Shown here: positions 7,208 to 16,702 of the stretch, piece after piece
How the letters are laid out: every line of letters begins with the position of its first letter
How positions within the stretch are numbered: the first letter of the stretch is position 1
From: Levilactobacillus zymae
GTDB taxonomy: Bacteria > Bacillota > Bacilli > Lactobacillales > Lactobacillaceae
Length of the DNA: 64,000 nucleotides
Assembly: GCF_032190635.1 (NCBI RefSeq)
Contig: NZ_JAVLAS010000001.1
Location: forward strand, 1,612,001 to 1,676,000
Direction: 5' to 3'
Notes under the pieces: model-generated
What the model saw: only the letters and a program-made list of their open reading frames with translations
Database searches by the model: none
Told to the model about the DNA's origin: nothing
Program-made: the position numbers and the translations under genes

Positions 7208-9658
7208 TTAATTCAGGACCAACTCCGTGGGTTTAACCCGCAACTGGACCGGAGTACCTTCCACGTCCGTGTCGACCACAAACGACCCGTTAGCGTAACG
7301 GCCACTGAGGGGATGCTCCGTCGGGATGACATCGTGCGTCCGTTCGCGACTGGTGATGATTTCCAGGGCGGGATTGCCACTCGGAATCGTGAGGAAGTCG
7401 ACCACACGGTGTGGTTCGCGTTTTAACTCCCGGAGAATCAAGACCCCGCGGCGCGCTCGGCTGGTAACGGATAATTCCTTCATTGCCAGGCGCTTAAAGG
7501 CCCCTCGTTGGGTGACTAAGGCGATGGTATCGTTGTCGGTGACCAGCGCTAAGTTGACCACCTCATCGTCGTTGCGTAAGTCCATGGCCCGTACCCCGGT
7601 GGTCCGGGCGCCGTTGACCGAGACTTCGTCGATGGCGTAACGCAAGGCGTAGCCGTTCTTGGAAACTAGCAGGATGCCGCGTTGATCATCGGGATCGGCC
7701 AGGTAGGTGACCGCCACAACCCGCGCGTCTGGGTGCTTCAGCTTCTCGTAGACCGCGGCGCGCTTCTTGTAGGTCCGTCCCGGCGTGAGCGCGTCAAAGG
7801 CAGTCTGCTTGATGTACCCGTCACTGGTAGCGATTAAAAAGTGCCCGGTCTCTTTAAGACTCTTGAAGGCAAAGGTGCCCACGATTTCCTCGTCGGGTGC
7901 CAGGCCAATGGCTTGACTGATGTGTTCCCCGGTTTCCTTCCACTTCACGTCGGCAATCTCGTGAACCGGTCGGTAGATTAAGTTCCCCTGATTGGTAAAC
8001 ATCATCAGGTGATCGAGGGTACTGAGCTGTTCCATGAAGATCGGGTAATCCTCATCCTTTAAGCCGTTTTCGGCCGCATCCGAGGCCGTGTACGACCGGA
8101 TGCTGGAGCGTTTCAGGTAACCGTCATGGCTGACCATGACGATGACCTCTTCGTCGGCGACCGTGACTTCCGTTTTGATCTTCAAGTCTTCAATCTGGTC
8201 TTCGATGGTGGTCCTGCGCGGATTCCGGTATTCCTTGGCCACGGCCTTTAACTCTTTACGCAACACGGCATTTAGGGTCTTAGGATCGGCCAAAATTTTG
8301 TGATCGGTTTCAATCGCCGCGGCGAGCTTCGCCGCTTCAGCTTCTAACTGGGTCACGTCGGTGTTGGTCAACCGGTACAATTGTAGGGCCACGATAGCGT
8401 CGGCCTGCTTTTCGGTAAAGTCGTAGGCCGCCGCCAGGTTATCGCGGGCGTCCTTACGGTTCTTCGACGCCCGAATGGTCTTGATGACCTGATCGAGGAT
8501 CGATAACGCCTTGATCAACCCACTGACGATCTGTTGCCGGTCCAAGGCCTTCTGTAAGTCGTACTTGGTCCGCCGGGTGATCACGTGTTGCTGATGCTCC
8601 AGGTAGGCGGATAGAATGGCCTTGAGGCCCACGTGCTCGGGGCGTTGGTGGTTGATGGCCACCATGTTGAAGTTGTAGGTCACCTGCAACTCGGTGTTCT
8701 TAAACAGGTAGTTCAAGATTCCTTGGGCGTCGGCGTCGCGTTTGAGCTCGATGGCGATCCGTAACCCGTCGCGGTCGGTCTCGTCCCGGACTTCGGCCAA
8801 GCCTTCGACCTTTTTACCCAGGCGAATTTCGTCAATTTTCTTGACCAATTGGGCCTTGTTGACCTCGTAAGGGATCTCGGTGACGGTGATTTGACTCTTG
8901 TTCCCCCGGAGTGGTTCAATGGCCGTCTTGGAGCGGACCACGATGCGGCCGCGGCCGGTCTCGTAGGCCTTGACGATGCCATCTTTCCCCTGAATGATGC
9001 CGCCGGTCGGAAAATCGGGACCCTTCACGAATTCCATCAAATCGGCCAGTGTGGCCTTGGGGTGACTCAACAGGTAGACGCACGCGTCGATGGTTTCACC
9101 TAGGTTGTGCGGCGGAATCTCCGTGGCATAGCCGGCCGAGATCCCGGTCGAGCCATTGACCAACAGGTTGGGAAAGCGGGCCGGTAAGACGGTCGGTTCG
9201 TATTCCGTATCGTCAAAGTTTAAGACCATGTCGACGGTATCCTTATCGATATCGCGTAACATTTCTCCCGATAGCTTACTGAGACGGGCTTCGGTGTACC
9301 GCATTGCGGCCGCCGGGTCCCCGTCCATCGAGCCGTTGTTCCCGTGCATTTCCACTAAGGGTTCGCGGACCTTCCAGTCCTGACTCATGCGCGTCAGGGC
9401 CTCGTAGATCGAGCTGTCCCCGTGGGGGTGAAAATTCCCCATGACGTTTCCGACGGACTTAGCCGACTTACGGAACCCCTTATCGTAGGTGTTCCCATCC
9501 TTATTCATGGCGAACAGGATGCGACGCTGAACGGGCTTTAACCCGTCACGAATATCCGGTAAAGCCCGCTCTTGAATGATGGATTTGGAGTAGCGACCGA
9601 AGCGGTCACCCATGACCTCTTCCAACGTTAGTTCTTGAATCTTTTGTCCTTCACTCAC
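7208..9658 (-). CDS. parC: DNA topoisomerase IV subunit A
   Basis: 816 residues, a normal ParC length. ParC is the DNA-cleaving subunit of the A2B2 topoisomerase IV that unlinks daughter chromosomes. The active-site tyrosine is Tyr121 (AAMRYTEARL). The quinolone-resistance region reads HPHGDSSIYEAL with Ser82 and Glu86, the wild-type residues matching Ser80 and Glu84 of Staphylococcus aureus, so no target-site resistance change is visible. The C-terminal third is the DNA-wrapping beta-pinwheel. The gene follows parE by 20 bp. It is told from gyrA by its neighbour parE and by the pinwheel lacking a clear GyrA box. Confidence 0.97.
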   Translation of the reverse strand: MSEGQKIQELTLEEVMGDRFGRYSKSIIQERALPDIRDGLKPVQRRILFAMNKDGNTYDKGFRKSAKSVGNVMGNFHPHGDSSIYEALTRMSQDWKVREPLVEMHGNNGSMDGDPAAAMRYTEARLSKLSGEMLRDIDKDTVDMVLNFDDTEYEPTVLPARFPNLLVNGSTGISAGYATEIPPHNLGETIDACVYLLSHPKATLADLMEFVKGPDFPTGGIIQGKDGIVKAYETGRGRIVVRSKTAIEPLRGNKSQITVTEIPYEVNKAQLVKKIDEIRLGKKVEGLAEVRDETDRDGLRIAIELKRDADAQGILNYLFKNTELQVTYNFNMVAINHQRPEHVGLKAILSAYLEHQQHVITRRTKYDLQKALDRQQIVSGLIKALSILDQVIKTIRASKNRKDARDNLAAAYDFTEKQADAIVALQLYRLTNTDVTQLEAEAAKLAAAIETDHKILADPKTLNAVLRKELKAVAKEYRNPRRTTIEDQIEDLKIKTEVTVADEEVIVMVSHDGYLKRSSIRSYTASDAAENGLKDEDYPIFMEQLSTLDHLMMFTNQGNLIYRPVHEIADVKWKETGEHISQAIGLAPDEEIVGTFAFKSLKETGHFLIATSDGYIKQTAFDALTPGRTYKKRAAVYEKLKHPDARVVAVTYLADPDDQRGILLVSKNGYALRYAIDEVSVNGARTTGVRAMDLRNDDEVVNLALVTDNDTIALVTQRGAFKRLAMKELSVTSRARRGVLILRELKREPHRVVDFLTIPSGNPALEIITSRERTHDVIPTEHPLSGRYANGSFVVDTDVEGTPVQLRVKPTELVLN

Positions 9659-9678
9659 GACTGATTGCTCCTTTCACC

Positions 9679-11649
9679 CTAGGATTGACCCTTAGTTTCG
9701 GCGCCCGTTAAGAAATCCTGGTCGTCGTCTTCTAAGGTAAATTGGACGTTATTTTCGATCCACTTGCGCCGTGGTTCGACCTTGTCGCCCATTAACGTGG
9801 TAACCCGCCGTTCGGCTAAGGCCGCATCGTCAATTTGCACGCGAATCAAGGTCCGGTTATCGGGATCCATGGTGGTTTCCCACAGCTGTTCGGCATCCAT
9901 TTCCCCCAGCCCCTTGAACCGCTGCAGGTGGTAACCGTGATTGGCGATCTTCTTGGTTTTAGCGACCAGCTCGTCGTTGGTCCAGGCGTAGTCGATTGTG
10001 GCTTTCTTCCCCGTCCGTTGGATCCGGTACAGCGGTGGCAGGGCGATGTAGACCCGGCCGGCGTCGATCATCGGGCGCATGTACTTGTAAAAGAAGGTCA
10101 GTAACAGGATCTGAATGTGGGCCCCGTCGTCATCGGCATCGGTCATGATGATGATCTTGTCGTAGTTGGCGGCGTCGATGTCAAAGTCCGCGCCGACCCC
10201 GGCCCCAATGGTGTAGATCATGGTGCTGATTTCTTCGTTCTTCATGATGTCTGGTAACTTGGCCTTTTCGGTGTTTAAGACCTTCCCCCGTAACGGTAGG
10301 ATGGCCTGGAACTTCCGGTTACGGCCTTGCTTGGCCGAGCCCCCGGCGGAATCCCCTTCGACTAAGAACAGTTCGTTCTTGGCTGCGTTCTTGGACTGCG
10401 CGGGGGTCAATTTCCCGGATAATAACCGTTCGTGCCGCTTATGCTTCTTACCGTTGCGGCTTTCGTCTCTGGCCTTGCGGGCGGCTTCTCTGGCTTGGCG
10501 GGCCTGCGTGGCCTTGCAGATCAACATTTTCCCGAAGTCGCCGTTTTCCATTAAGAAATAGGTTAGCTGTTCGGCCACGACCCCGTCCACGACGGTTCGC
10601 GCTTCCGGCGTGCCCAGCTTTTCCTTGGTCTGCCCCTCAAATTGTAAGAGGTTTTCGGGAATCCGTAGGGAGATAACGGCGGACAGCCCTTCTCTTAAGT
10701 CGGAGCCTTCCAGGTTCTTATCGCGATCCTTTAAGATGCCCACTTTGCGGGCGTATTCGTTAAAGGCCTTGGTCCAGCCACTGCGCATCCCCGCTTCGTG
10801 GGTTCCGCCGTCCTTGGTGCGAACGTTGTTGACGAACGATAACAGGTTTTCCGTGTAGCCGTCGTTGTATTGCGCGGCGACCTCGACTTCGATGCCGTCT
10901 TTTTTACCATCAAAATACAGGACGTCGCCTAACGTATCCTTATCTTCGTTGAGGTAACTGACGAATTCCTTGATGCCGTCTTCGAAGTGGTAGGCTTCTT
11001 CGCGTTCCTGGCCGGCCCGTTCGTCGGTCAGGGTGATCTTGACGCCCTTTAACAGGAAGGCCGATTCGCGCAACCGTTCCGCCAAGGTCCCAAAGTTGTA
11101 GACCGTGGTGGTGAAGATCTTGCTATCGGGTTTAAAGGTCAAAGTCGTCCCGTTATGGGCCCGCGTATTGCCTAATTTATTGAGCGTACCTTGGGGATGG
11201 CCCCCGTCGACAAATTTTTCTTGGTAACGCACGCCGTCCCGCACAATGGTGACGGTTAGGGCACTCGACAAGGCGTTGACCACGGAGGCGCCAACCCCGT
11301 GCAAACCACCGGAGGTCTTATAGCCGCCCTGGCCAAACTTCCCTCCCGCGTGCAGGACCGTTAAGATGACTTCAGGGGTCGGAATCCCGGAGGCGTGCAT
11401 CCCCACGGGCATCCCCCGACCATGATCCACGACCGTGATGCTATTGTCGGCATGGATAGTCACGTTGATTTCTTTCCCGTAACCGGCCAAGGCTTCATCC
11501 ACGGCATTATCGACAATTTCGTAGACCAAATGGTGCAGGCCCCGACTGTCGGTTGAACCGATGTACATACCCGGACGTTTACGAACAGCTTCCAACCCCT
11601 CCAAGACTTGAATGGAGGAGTCGTCATATTTTGGTTTTGCTTTCGCCAT
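9679..11649 (-). CDS. parE: DNA topoisomerase IV subunit B
   Basis: 656 residues. ParE is the ATPase subunit of topoisomerase IV. The GHKL ATP-binding motifs are all present: EIVDNAVDEALAG, DHGRGMPVG and the ATP lid GLHGVGASVVNALS. The TOPRIM domain shows EGDSAGGSAKQGR and DADDDGAHI, which hold the catalytic Mg ions. The start is supported by AGGGAG ten bases before the ATG. parE and parC are adjacent in the usual order. The gene is divergent from plsY, as in other lactobacilli. The stop is 20 bp before parC, which has its own ribosome binding site. Confidence 0.97.
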   Translation of the reverse strand: MAKAKPKYDDSSIQVLEGLEAVRKRPGMYIGSTDSRGLHHLVYEIVDNAVDEALAGYGKEINVTIHADNSITVVDHGRGMPVGMHASGIPTPEVILTVLHAGGKFGQGGYKTSGGLHGVGASVVNALSSALTVTIVRDGVRYQEKFVDGGHPQGTLNKLGNTRAHNGTTLTFKPDSKIFTTTVYNFGTLAERLRESAFLLKGVKITLTDERAGQEREEAYHFEDGIKEFVSYLNEDKDTLGDVLYFDGKKDGIEVEVAAQYNDGYTENLLSFVNNVRTKDGGTHEAGMRSGWTKAFNEYARKVGILKDRDKNLEGSDLREGLSAVISLRIPENLLQFEGQTKEKLGTPEARTVVDGVVAEQLTYFLMENGDFGKMLICKATQARQAREAARKARDESRNGKKHKRHERLLSGKLTPAQSKNAAKNELFLVEGDSAGGSAKQGRNRKFQAILPLRGKVLNTEKAKLPDIMKNEEISTMIYTIGAGVGADFDIDAANYDKIIIMTDADDDGAHIQILLLTFFYKYMRPMIDAGRVYIALPPLYRIQRTGKKATIDYAWTNDELVAKTKKIANHGYHLQRFKGLGEMDAEQLWETTMDPDNRTLIRVQIDDAALAERRVTTLMGDKVEPRRKWIENNVQFTLEDDDQDFLTGAETKGQS

Positions 11650-11812
11650 ACGTAAATCTCCCTTTCATTTCCAAACTCTTTTTTAGCGTACTCCCAGTTT
11701 ACCGCAACACGAACGTATGTTCAATGAAAGGGGTCAAAGCCCCGCCGGGAGTAGCCATAACCACATTATCATACCACAGCGACCGCTGAACTGCCTAGCA
11801 ACTCTTAGATTA

Positions 11813-11841
11813 TTGGCGTTCGAGATAAAACATGCTAAAAT
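11813..11841 (+). promoter_or_regulatory. Promoter of plsY
   Basis: TTGGCG (11813-11818), a 17-bp spacer and TAAAAT (11836-11841) match the sigma-A consensus well. It points toward plsY and lies in the gap to the divergent parE gene. Confidence 0.65.
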
Positions 11842-11908
11842 ATAAATCAGCTTAATCGACGTCGCGGCCAATGGCCCGATGCCACGCATAAGAGCGGAGG
11901 AATGCACT

Positions 11909-12535
11909 GTGAAACTCGTGAGCTTACTAGTACTAGCCTATCTGCTGGGCGCAATTCCCAACGGGGTGTGGGTTGGTAAGGCTTTCTTTAAAACTGATAT
12001 TCGTCAGGCCGGCTCCGGCAACATCGGAACCACCAATACCTACCGGGTGTTGGGGCCCTACGCCGGGTCGGCCGTCATGATTCTGGACATCGCTAAGGGG
12101 ACCGTCGCGACGCTGCTGCCCACCTGGGGCCACGTCACCACCTTTCTGGGGACGGCCACCCCGTTACTCTTCGGGTTGTTCGCCATTCTCGGCCATACGG
12201 TGTCAATCTTTAATCACTTTAAGGGTGGCAAGGCCGTGGCGACCTCGGCGGGGATGCTCCTGGCCTACAACCCGTTGATGTTTGTCATCGCCGCGGGACT
12301 GTGGGTCAGCCTGATTTACTGGACCAGCATGGTCAGTCTGGCCAGTATGATCGCCTTTACCCTGATCATGATCATCTCACTTTTTTTCCACGATATTTAT
12401 TTAACGGGCATCGCGGTGATCTTGACCATCTTTGTCTTCTACCGGCACCGCAGTAACATTCAACGCATCCGGCAGGGCACCGAATCGATGGTCCCCTTCG
12501 GCCGCGGTTACAAGCAACGCCAGACGAAATCCTAA
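11909..12535 (+). CDS. plsY: Acyl-phosphate:glycerol-3-phosphate acyltransferase PlsY
   Basis: 208 residues from a GTG start at 11909, which is preceded by CGGAGGAAT; the frame is open from an ATG at 11879 but the extra ten residues are not typical. PlsY is an integral membrane enzyme that moves the acyl group of acyl-phosphate to sn-1 of glycerol-3-phosphate, the first step of phospholipid synthesis. The conserved motifs are GSGNIGTTNTYR, HTVSIFNHFKGGKAVATSAG and the C-terminal YRHRSNIQRIRQGTE. About five hydrophobic helices are visible. Its position divergent from parE is common in lactobacilli. Confidence 0.95.
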   Translation: MKLVSLLVLAYLLGAIPNGVWVGKAFFKTDIRQAGSGNIGTTNTYRVLGPYAGSAVMILDIAKGTVATLLPTWGHVTTFLGTATPLLFGLFAILGHTVSIFNHFKGGKAVATSAGMLLAYNPLMFVIAAGLWVSLIYWTSMVSLASMIAFTLIMIISLFFHDIYLTGIAVILTIFVFYRHRSNIQRIRQGTESMVPFGRGYKQRQTKS

Positions 12536-12550
12536 ACTGATTACGACCAA

Positions 12551-12580
12551 AAAACGTCACCCCCGCGGGTGGCGTTTTTT
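12551..12580. terminator. Bidirectional terminator between plsY and the mutarotase-like gene
   Basis: A 12-bp stem (12551-12562 with 12567-12578) with a very short loop has A residues on the left and eight T residues on the right, so it can work on both strands. Confidence 0.85.
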
Positions 12581-12585
12581 TTGGT

Positions 12586-13461
12586 TTAAAAGTAAGTGAC
12601 CTGATACCCAGCTTCGAAGCTCTGGTGCGCGGCCAAGTGATTGATGGCGACCTTAGTGGCCAACTCGCCGGTAGCGTGCACGTCATCGGCGAGACCCCAC
12701 CAGGGTTCCAGACAAACGAACGGGGCCTGCTTCGGGTACGGTGACCAGATGCCCAGGTACGGTGCCTTGACGGTCAGGGCCACGCCGTGTTCATCACGCG
12801 GGGTGCCTAACATGACCGTGGTCTCATGATTGTCGAGACTTAAGACCTGCGCGTCGTGGGCAAACAACTCGTGGTCTAGGGTTAACGGCTGCGTCAGGTC
12901 CAACGGCACGGGATGGCCGGTATCACTGTACGGACCGACTAGCGGGACGCGGGAGTAGACCTTTTTAGGTGCCACCGTGACCTGGTAGTCCTCGAACCGG
13001 TTAAAGACGTTCCCCAGCGGGACGTTAAACCCGGGATGCGCGCCCAGTGAGAATGGCAGCTCGGCGTCACTGGGGTTATCGACCGTGAAGTGGACCCGTA
13101 GCTGGTGGTCAACTAGCTCGTACTTGACGGTCAACGCAAAGTCAAACGGGTACTTTTCTCGCGACTGGTCGTCACTGGCGTAGCGGAGCGTCACGGACGT
13201 GGTGGTTCGTGACCATAACCGAAAGGCGTTGTCGCGAGCGAAGCCGTGTTGGGTCATGTGGTAGGTCTGGTCGTTAACGCGGTACTGGTTGTCCTGTAGC
13301 CGGCCAACAATCGGAAAGAGGATGGGCGCGTGCCGCCCCCAGTAGACGGGGTTGGCCTGCCACATGTATTCAAGGTGACTGGCGTTATCCTTGACGCTGG
13401 TGAGTTCGGCGCCTTGCGGGTCGATTAAAACGGTAAGATAGGTATTGCTTAGGGTTAACAT
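12586..13461 (-). CDS. Aldose 1-epimerase-like protein (LacX type)
   Basis: 291 residues with the galactose mutarotase fold. Members interconvert alpha and beta anomers of sugars or act on hexose-6-phosphates. Candidate catalytic residues are His72 (MTQHGFARD), His142 (LGAHPGFNVPL) and a Glu near residue 250 (VCLEPWWG), in the expected order. The protein matches the LacX type by its start (LSNTYLTVLIDPQGAELTSV) and the block WGRHAPILFPIVGRL. GGGAGG lies before the ATG. It is a single-gene unit between the shared plsY terminator and the hslU terminator. The sugar cannot be predicted. Confidence 0.85.
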   Translation of the reverse strand: MLTLSNTYLTVLIDPQGAELTSVKDNASHLEYMWQANPVYWGRHAPILFPIVGRLQDNQYRVNDQTYHMTQHGFARDNAFRLWSRTTTSVTLRYASDDQSREKYPFDFALTVKYELVDHQLRVHFTVDNPSDAELPFSLGAHPGFNVPLGNVFNRFEDYQVTVAPKKVYSRVPLVGPYSDTGHPVPLDLTQPLTLDHELFAHDAQVLSLDNHETTVMLGTPRDEHGVALTVKAPYLGIWSPYPKQAPFVCLEPWWGLADDVHATGELATKVAINHLAAHQSFEAGYQVTYF

Positions 13462-13491
13462 GGTAAGTTCCTCCCAACAATTATGTAGACC

Positions 13492-13517
13492 AAAACCCCG
13501 ACCTGATTCGACCGGGG
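13492..13517 (-). terminator. Likely terminator of hslU
   Basis: On the minus strand CCCCG and CGGGG form a stem (13515-13511 and 13500-13496 region) followed by TTTTGG. The stem is short. Confidence 0.55.
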
Positions 13518-13550
13518 ACTTGGCAAAAAGCGGTTTAGCAATTTAGCGGT

Positions 13551-14966
13551 TTACAAGATGTAGCGGGACAGGTCCTTGTTTTGAACGATGTCGCCAATCT
13601 TGTCGTTGACGTAGTTTTCGGTGATGGTGACGTCGCCCGTCCCCATGTCCGGTCCTTCGTATAACAGGTCTTCCAACAGCTTTTCGAGGACGGTCTGTAA
13701 GCGCCGGGCCCCGATGTTTTGGTTCTCGTGGTTCAGTTCAAAGGCCAGTTCGGCGATCCGTTCGATGGCTTCCATGGTGAAGGTCACCTTGACGTTGTCC
13801 GTCCCGATCAAGGCAATGTATTGCTTGACCAGCGCGTTGTTGGGTTCCGTCAAGATCTTGACGAAGTCTTCCTTGCTGAGGTCGTTGAGTTCCACCCGAA
13901 TTGGGAAGCGCCCCTGCAGTTCGGCGATCAAATCGCTGGGCTTGGATTCGGCGAAGGCCCCGGCGGCGATGAACAGGATGTGGTCCGTGTCGATCGTGCC
14001 GTACTTGGTCTTGACCTGGGTCCCTTCGACGATCGGTAAGATGTCACGTTGAACCCCTTCACGGGAAACGTCACCGCTGTTTTGGCTGCTGCCCTTGGCG
14101 ATCTTATCGATTTCGTCTAAGAAGATGATCCCGGTATTTTCGGCCCGTTGGATGGCGTCGTGGTTGATGTCAGCGTTGTTGACCAACTTCTCGGATTCTT
14201 CGGCGACCAGGATTTCGCGGGCTTCGGCGACCGTGACCGTGCGCTTGATGCGCTTCTTAGGCATGATGGACCCTAAGGTATCGTTCAAATCGATGCCCAT
14301 CTGGCCCAGCATGTTGTTATCGGTAGCGTTGGCCTGTTGCGGGTCGTCCATCTCGATTTCGACCATGTGGTTTTCCAGTAAGCCCTTGTTCAGCTGGTCG
14401 GACAGCGATAACCGTTCGTTGCGGATATCGTCGGTGACCTCTTCATCCTGCTGGTTAGGCATGGTTGGCGTCTGGCCGTTTTGCATCTGCGAGAACATGT
14501 TCATCATGTTGGCGAAGTCGTTATTGTTCTTGTTTTCCTTCTTCTTCGCCGGGGCCAATAACTTGACCAACCGCTTGTTGGCAGCTTGAACGGCGTCGGC
14601 ACGGACGTTCTTGAATTGGTCCTTCTTTTCCATGGACACGGCCACCTCGACCAGGTCCCGGACCATCGATTCGACGTCGCGACCCACGTAGCCGACCTCG
14701 GTGAACTTGCTGGCTTCGACCTTGGTGAACGGTGCGTGGACGATCTTAGCTAACCGGCGGGCAATTTCGGTTTTCCCGACCCCGGTCGGTCCGATCATCA
14801 ACATGTTTTTAGGCGAAACTTCTTCTTGCATAGCCGGGTCCAGTTGCATCCGCCGGTAGCGGTTGCGTAGGGCGATGGCGATGGCTTTTTTCGCGGCGTC
14901 TTGGCCAATCACGTATTGGTCGAGTAAGCTAACGATTTCTTTGGGTGTTTTATTAATGGCGTCCAC
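13551..14966 (-). CDS. hslU: HslU ATPase subunit of the HslUV protease
   Basis: 471 residues from a GTG at 14966, preceded by GAGGG. The frame is open much further up, but that extension is only hslV read in another frame, and the family begins with xDAINKTPKEIVSLLDQYVIGQ as here. HslU is the hexameric AAA+ unfoldase that feeds substrates to HslV. Walker A is GPTGVGKT and Walker B is IIFLDEIDKIA; the sensor region and the C-terminal DKIGDIVQNKDLSRYIL tail, which docks into HslV, are present. It follows hslV by 17 bp, as in the B. subtilis codV-clpQ-clpY operon. Confidence 0.96.
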   Translation of the reverse strand: MDAINKTPKEIVSLLDQYVIGQDAAKKAIAIALRNRYRRMQLDPAMQEEVSPKNMLMIGPTGVGKTEIARRLAKIVHAPFTKVEASKFTEVGYVGRDVESMVRDLVEVAVSMEKKDQFKNVRADAVQAANKRLVKLLAPAKKKENKNNNDFANMMNMFSQMQNGQTPTMPNQQDEEVTDDIRNERLSLSDQLNKGLLENHMVEIEMDDPQQANATDNNMLGQMGIDLNDTLGSIMPKKRIKRTVTVAEAREILVAEESEKLVNNADINHDAIQRAENTGIIFLDEIDKIAKGSSQNSGDVSREGVQRDILPIVEGTQVKTKYGTIDTDHILFIAAGAFAESKPSDLIAELQGRFPIRVELNDLSKEDFVKILTEPNNALVKQYIALIGTDNVKVTFTMEAIERIAELAFELNHENQNIGARRLQTVLEKLLEDLLYEGPDMGTGDVTITENYVNDKIGDIVQNKDLSRYIL

Positions 14967-14983
14967 AATCAATCCCTCGTTTC

Positions 14984-15526
14984 TTAGAGTTCTTCTGAAA
15001 TGACGTTTTCGTTGGTGAAGATATCGATCCCACCGGCAATGTGAATGGCACTTTCGGCGATTTCCTTGGCCGTCATGTCGGGCGCGTGGTGGTGCAACGC
15101 GGTGGCCGCGGCCAGCGCGAAGTTCCCGCCGGACCCGATGGCTAAGATGTCGTCGTCGGGGGCGATGACTTCGCCGGACCCGGAGACCAGTAACATCTCG
15201 TCCTTGTCCATGACGATCAGTAAGGCTTCCAACTTTTGTAAAGCTTGGTCCGACCGCCACTGCTTAGCGAGTTCGACCGCGGCCCGTTGGAGGTTGCCAC
15301 TGTATTCGTTGAGTTGGCCTTCGAACTTTTCTTCCAGGTTGAAGGCGTCGGCGACACTGCCGGCAAACCCAACGACCACCTTGTCGTTATAGATCCGCCG
15401 AATCTTGTGGGCGGTGCCCTTCATGATGACTTTTTCTCCCATGGTGACTTGTCCGTCACCGGCCATGGCGTTGTGCCCGTTATGCCGCACGGCACAAATC
15501 GTGGTGGCTTCAAATTTTACTGGCAT
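14984..15526 (-). CDS. hslV: HslV peptidase subunit of the HslUV protease
   Basis: 180 residues. HslV is an N-terminal nucleophile hydrolase related to the proteasome beta subunit; twelve copies form the proteolytic chamber under HslU. The aligned nucleophile is the first Thr of [10 protein letters not shown], but here it is residue 8, after MPVKFEA, so a seven-residue leader would have to be removed, in contrast to the E. coli protein that loses only Met. GDGQVTMG and the C-terminal block [16 protein letters not shown] are typical. AAGGAGACGGAG precedes the ATG. It lies between xerC and hslU in the usual order. Confidence 0.96.
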   Translation of the reverse strand: MPVKFEATTICAVRHNGHNAMAGDGQVTMGEKVIMKGTAHKIRRIYNDKVVVGFAGSVADAFNLEEKFEGQLNEYSGNLQRAAVELAKQWRSDQALQKLEALLIVMDKDEMLLVSGSGEVIAPDDDILAIGSGGNFALAAATALHHHAPDMTAKEIAESAIHIAGGIDIFTNENVISEEL

Positions 15527-15547
15527 ATGCTCCGTCTCCTTATCTCA

Positions 15548-16483
15548 TTAACGTTGTTTTGGTTTAGTCTCTTTAGCTTCGGTCGCTCGCGGAAAGAACT
15601 GACGATAGTCCCGCTGCAAATGTTCGCGTGTGACGTGCGTGTAAATCTGGGTGGTCGATAGACTGCTGTGACCCAGGAGTTCCTGGACCGACCGCAGATC
15701 CGCCCCGCGATTTAACAGGTGCGTGGCAAACGTGTGCCGCAGCATGTGGGGATGAATGTCGGTGGTTAAGGTACTGCGCTTGATGATCTGGTTGAGCAGG
15801 TAGGTGACCCCGGCCGCGGTCAATTGCTGGCCCCGGTGGTTCACGAACACGTAATCGTGGTCCTGCTGGTACTGGGTCATTAGTGGCGTGCGGGCGACTT
15901 GGAAATACCGTTGCAGTGCGTCGCTGGCGTAGTGGCCAAACGGCACGTAGCGTTCCTTGTTGCCCTTCCCTTCGACCAGCATCATGCGGTTGTCGAAGTC
16001 CACGGCACTTAGCGTCAGATTAACGCACTCGCTGACCCGCATCCCCGTGCCGTACAGCACCTCGAGGAGCGCGGAATCGCGCGTGGCCAACTGGGCGTTG
16101 GGGTTTTCGCTTGCCGCCGTGAACAACGCGGTCATCTCCCGTTCGTAGAAGAAGCGCGGCAGGTGATCCTGGTGCTTTTTCAGCCGTACGTAGGCGAACG
16201 GGTCGTCGGTGACCTCCCCGTTGCTCAACAGGAAATGGTATAACGACCGCAACGTGGACAATTTCCGCGCAACGGTGGTCCGCGCGTAGTGCTGGTCGTA
16301 CAGGTGACTCAGGTAGACCTCGACATCAAGCTGGTCGATCTGCCCCCAAGGCTTGGTCCCGCCGTTAGCCGCGAGAAACTCACAAAATTCGTGTAAGTCT
16401 TCATGGTAGGCCTTGACGGTTTCGGGCGAATACTGCCGTTCACCGCGCAGGTAGGTCATAAATCTATTGATCTCGTCTTGCAC
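15548..16483 (-). CDS. xerC: Tyrosine recombinase XerC
   Basis: 311 residues from a GTG at 16483, which has GGAGGGA seven bases upstream; the open frame reaches 16516 but without a ribosome binding site. XerC with XerD resolves chromosome dimers at dif sites. The SAM-like N-terminal core-binding domain covers residues 1-90. The catalytic residues are Arg149 (GTGMRVSE), Lys173, His246 and Arg249 (HPHMLRH), His272 (LLGHSS) and the nucleophile Tyr281 (TTQIYTH). The gene heads the xerC-hslV-hslU unit, with 21 bp to hslV. Transcription probably starts at a promoter between this gene and the inserted ISL3 element. Confidence 0.95.
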   Translation of the reverse strand: MQDEINRFMTYLRGERQYSPETVKAYHEDLHEFCEFLAANGGTKPWGQIDQLDVEVYLSHLYDQHYARTTVARKLSTLRSLYHFLLSNGEVTDDPFAYVRLKKHQDHLPRFFYEREMTALFTAASENPNAQLATRDSALLEVLYGTGMRVSECVNLTLSAVDFDNRMMLVEGKGNKERYVPFGHYASDALQRYFQVARTPLMTQYQQDHDYVFVNHRGQQLTAAGVTYLLNQIIKRSTLTTDIHPHMLRHTFATHLLNRGADLRSVQELLGHSSLSTTQIYTHVTREHLQRDYRQFFPRATEAKETKPKQR

Positions 16484-16506
16484 TGGACATCCCTCCCGCA
16501 CCTGTA

Positions 16507-16535
16507 ATGCTAGCAAACGATTTCTGAAAACACAA
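16507..16535 (-). promoter_or_regulatory. Promoter of xerC-hslV-hslU
   Basis: On the minus strand TTGTGT (16530-16535), a 17-bp spacer and TAGCAT (16507-16512). It lies between the insertion sequence and xerC, so the insertion need not silence the operon. Confidence 0.5.
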
Positions 16536-16702
16536 CTAACTCGTTAAACCACAAAAAACGTAGGCTCTATACTTTTTCCTGTTGATGAACTACCAATGTG
16601 GTAATCTATTAACAGGATTTTTTTGAAAAAAAAAGAGGCCCACAGGTCCCCACACACAAAAAAATCCACCCACTACAGCATCATCAAAGGATGTGAGAAA
16701 CC

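Noticed and set aside
8700..9450. Quinolone-resistance changes in ParC
   Set aside because: The region reads HPHGDSSIYEAL with the wild-type Ser and Glu.
13551..15260. A 569-codon frame that would add about 98 residues to HslU
   Set aside because: The extension is the hslV gene read in another frame and is full of Arg. The GTG at 14966 has a ribosome binding site and matches the family start.
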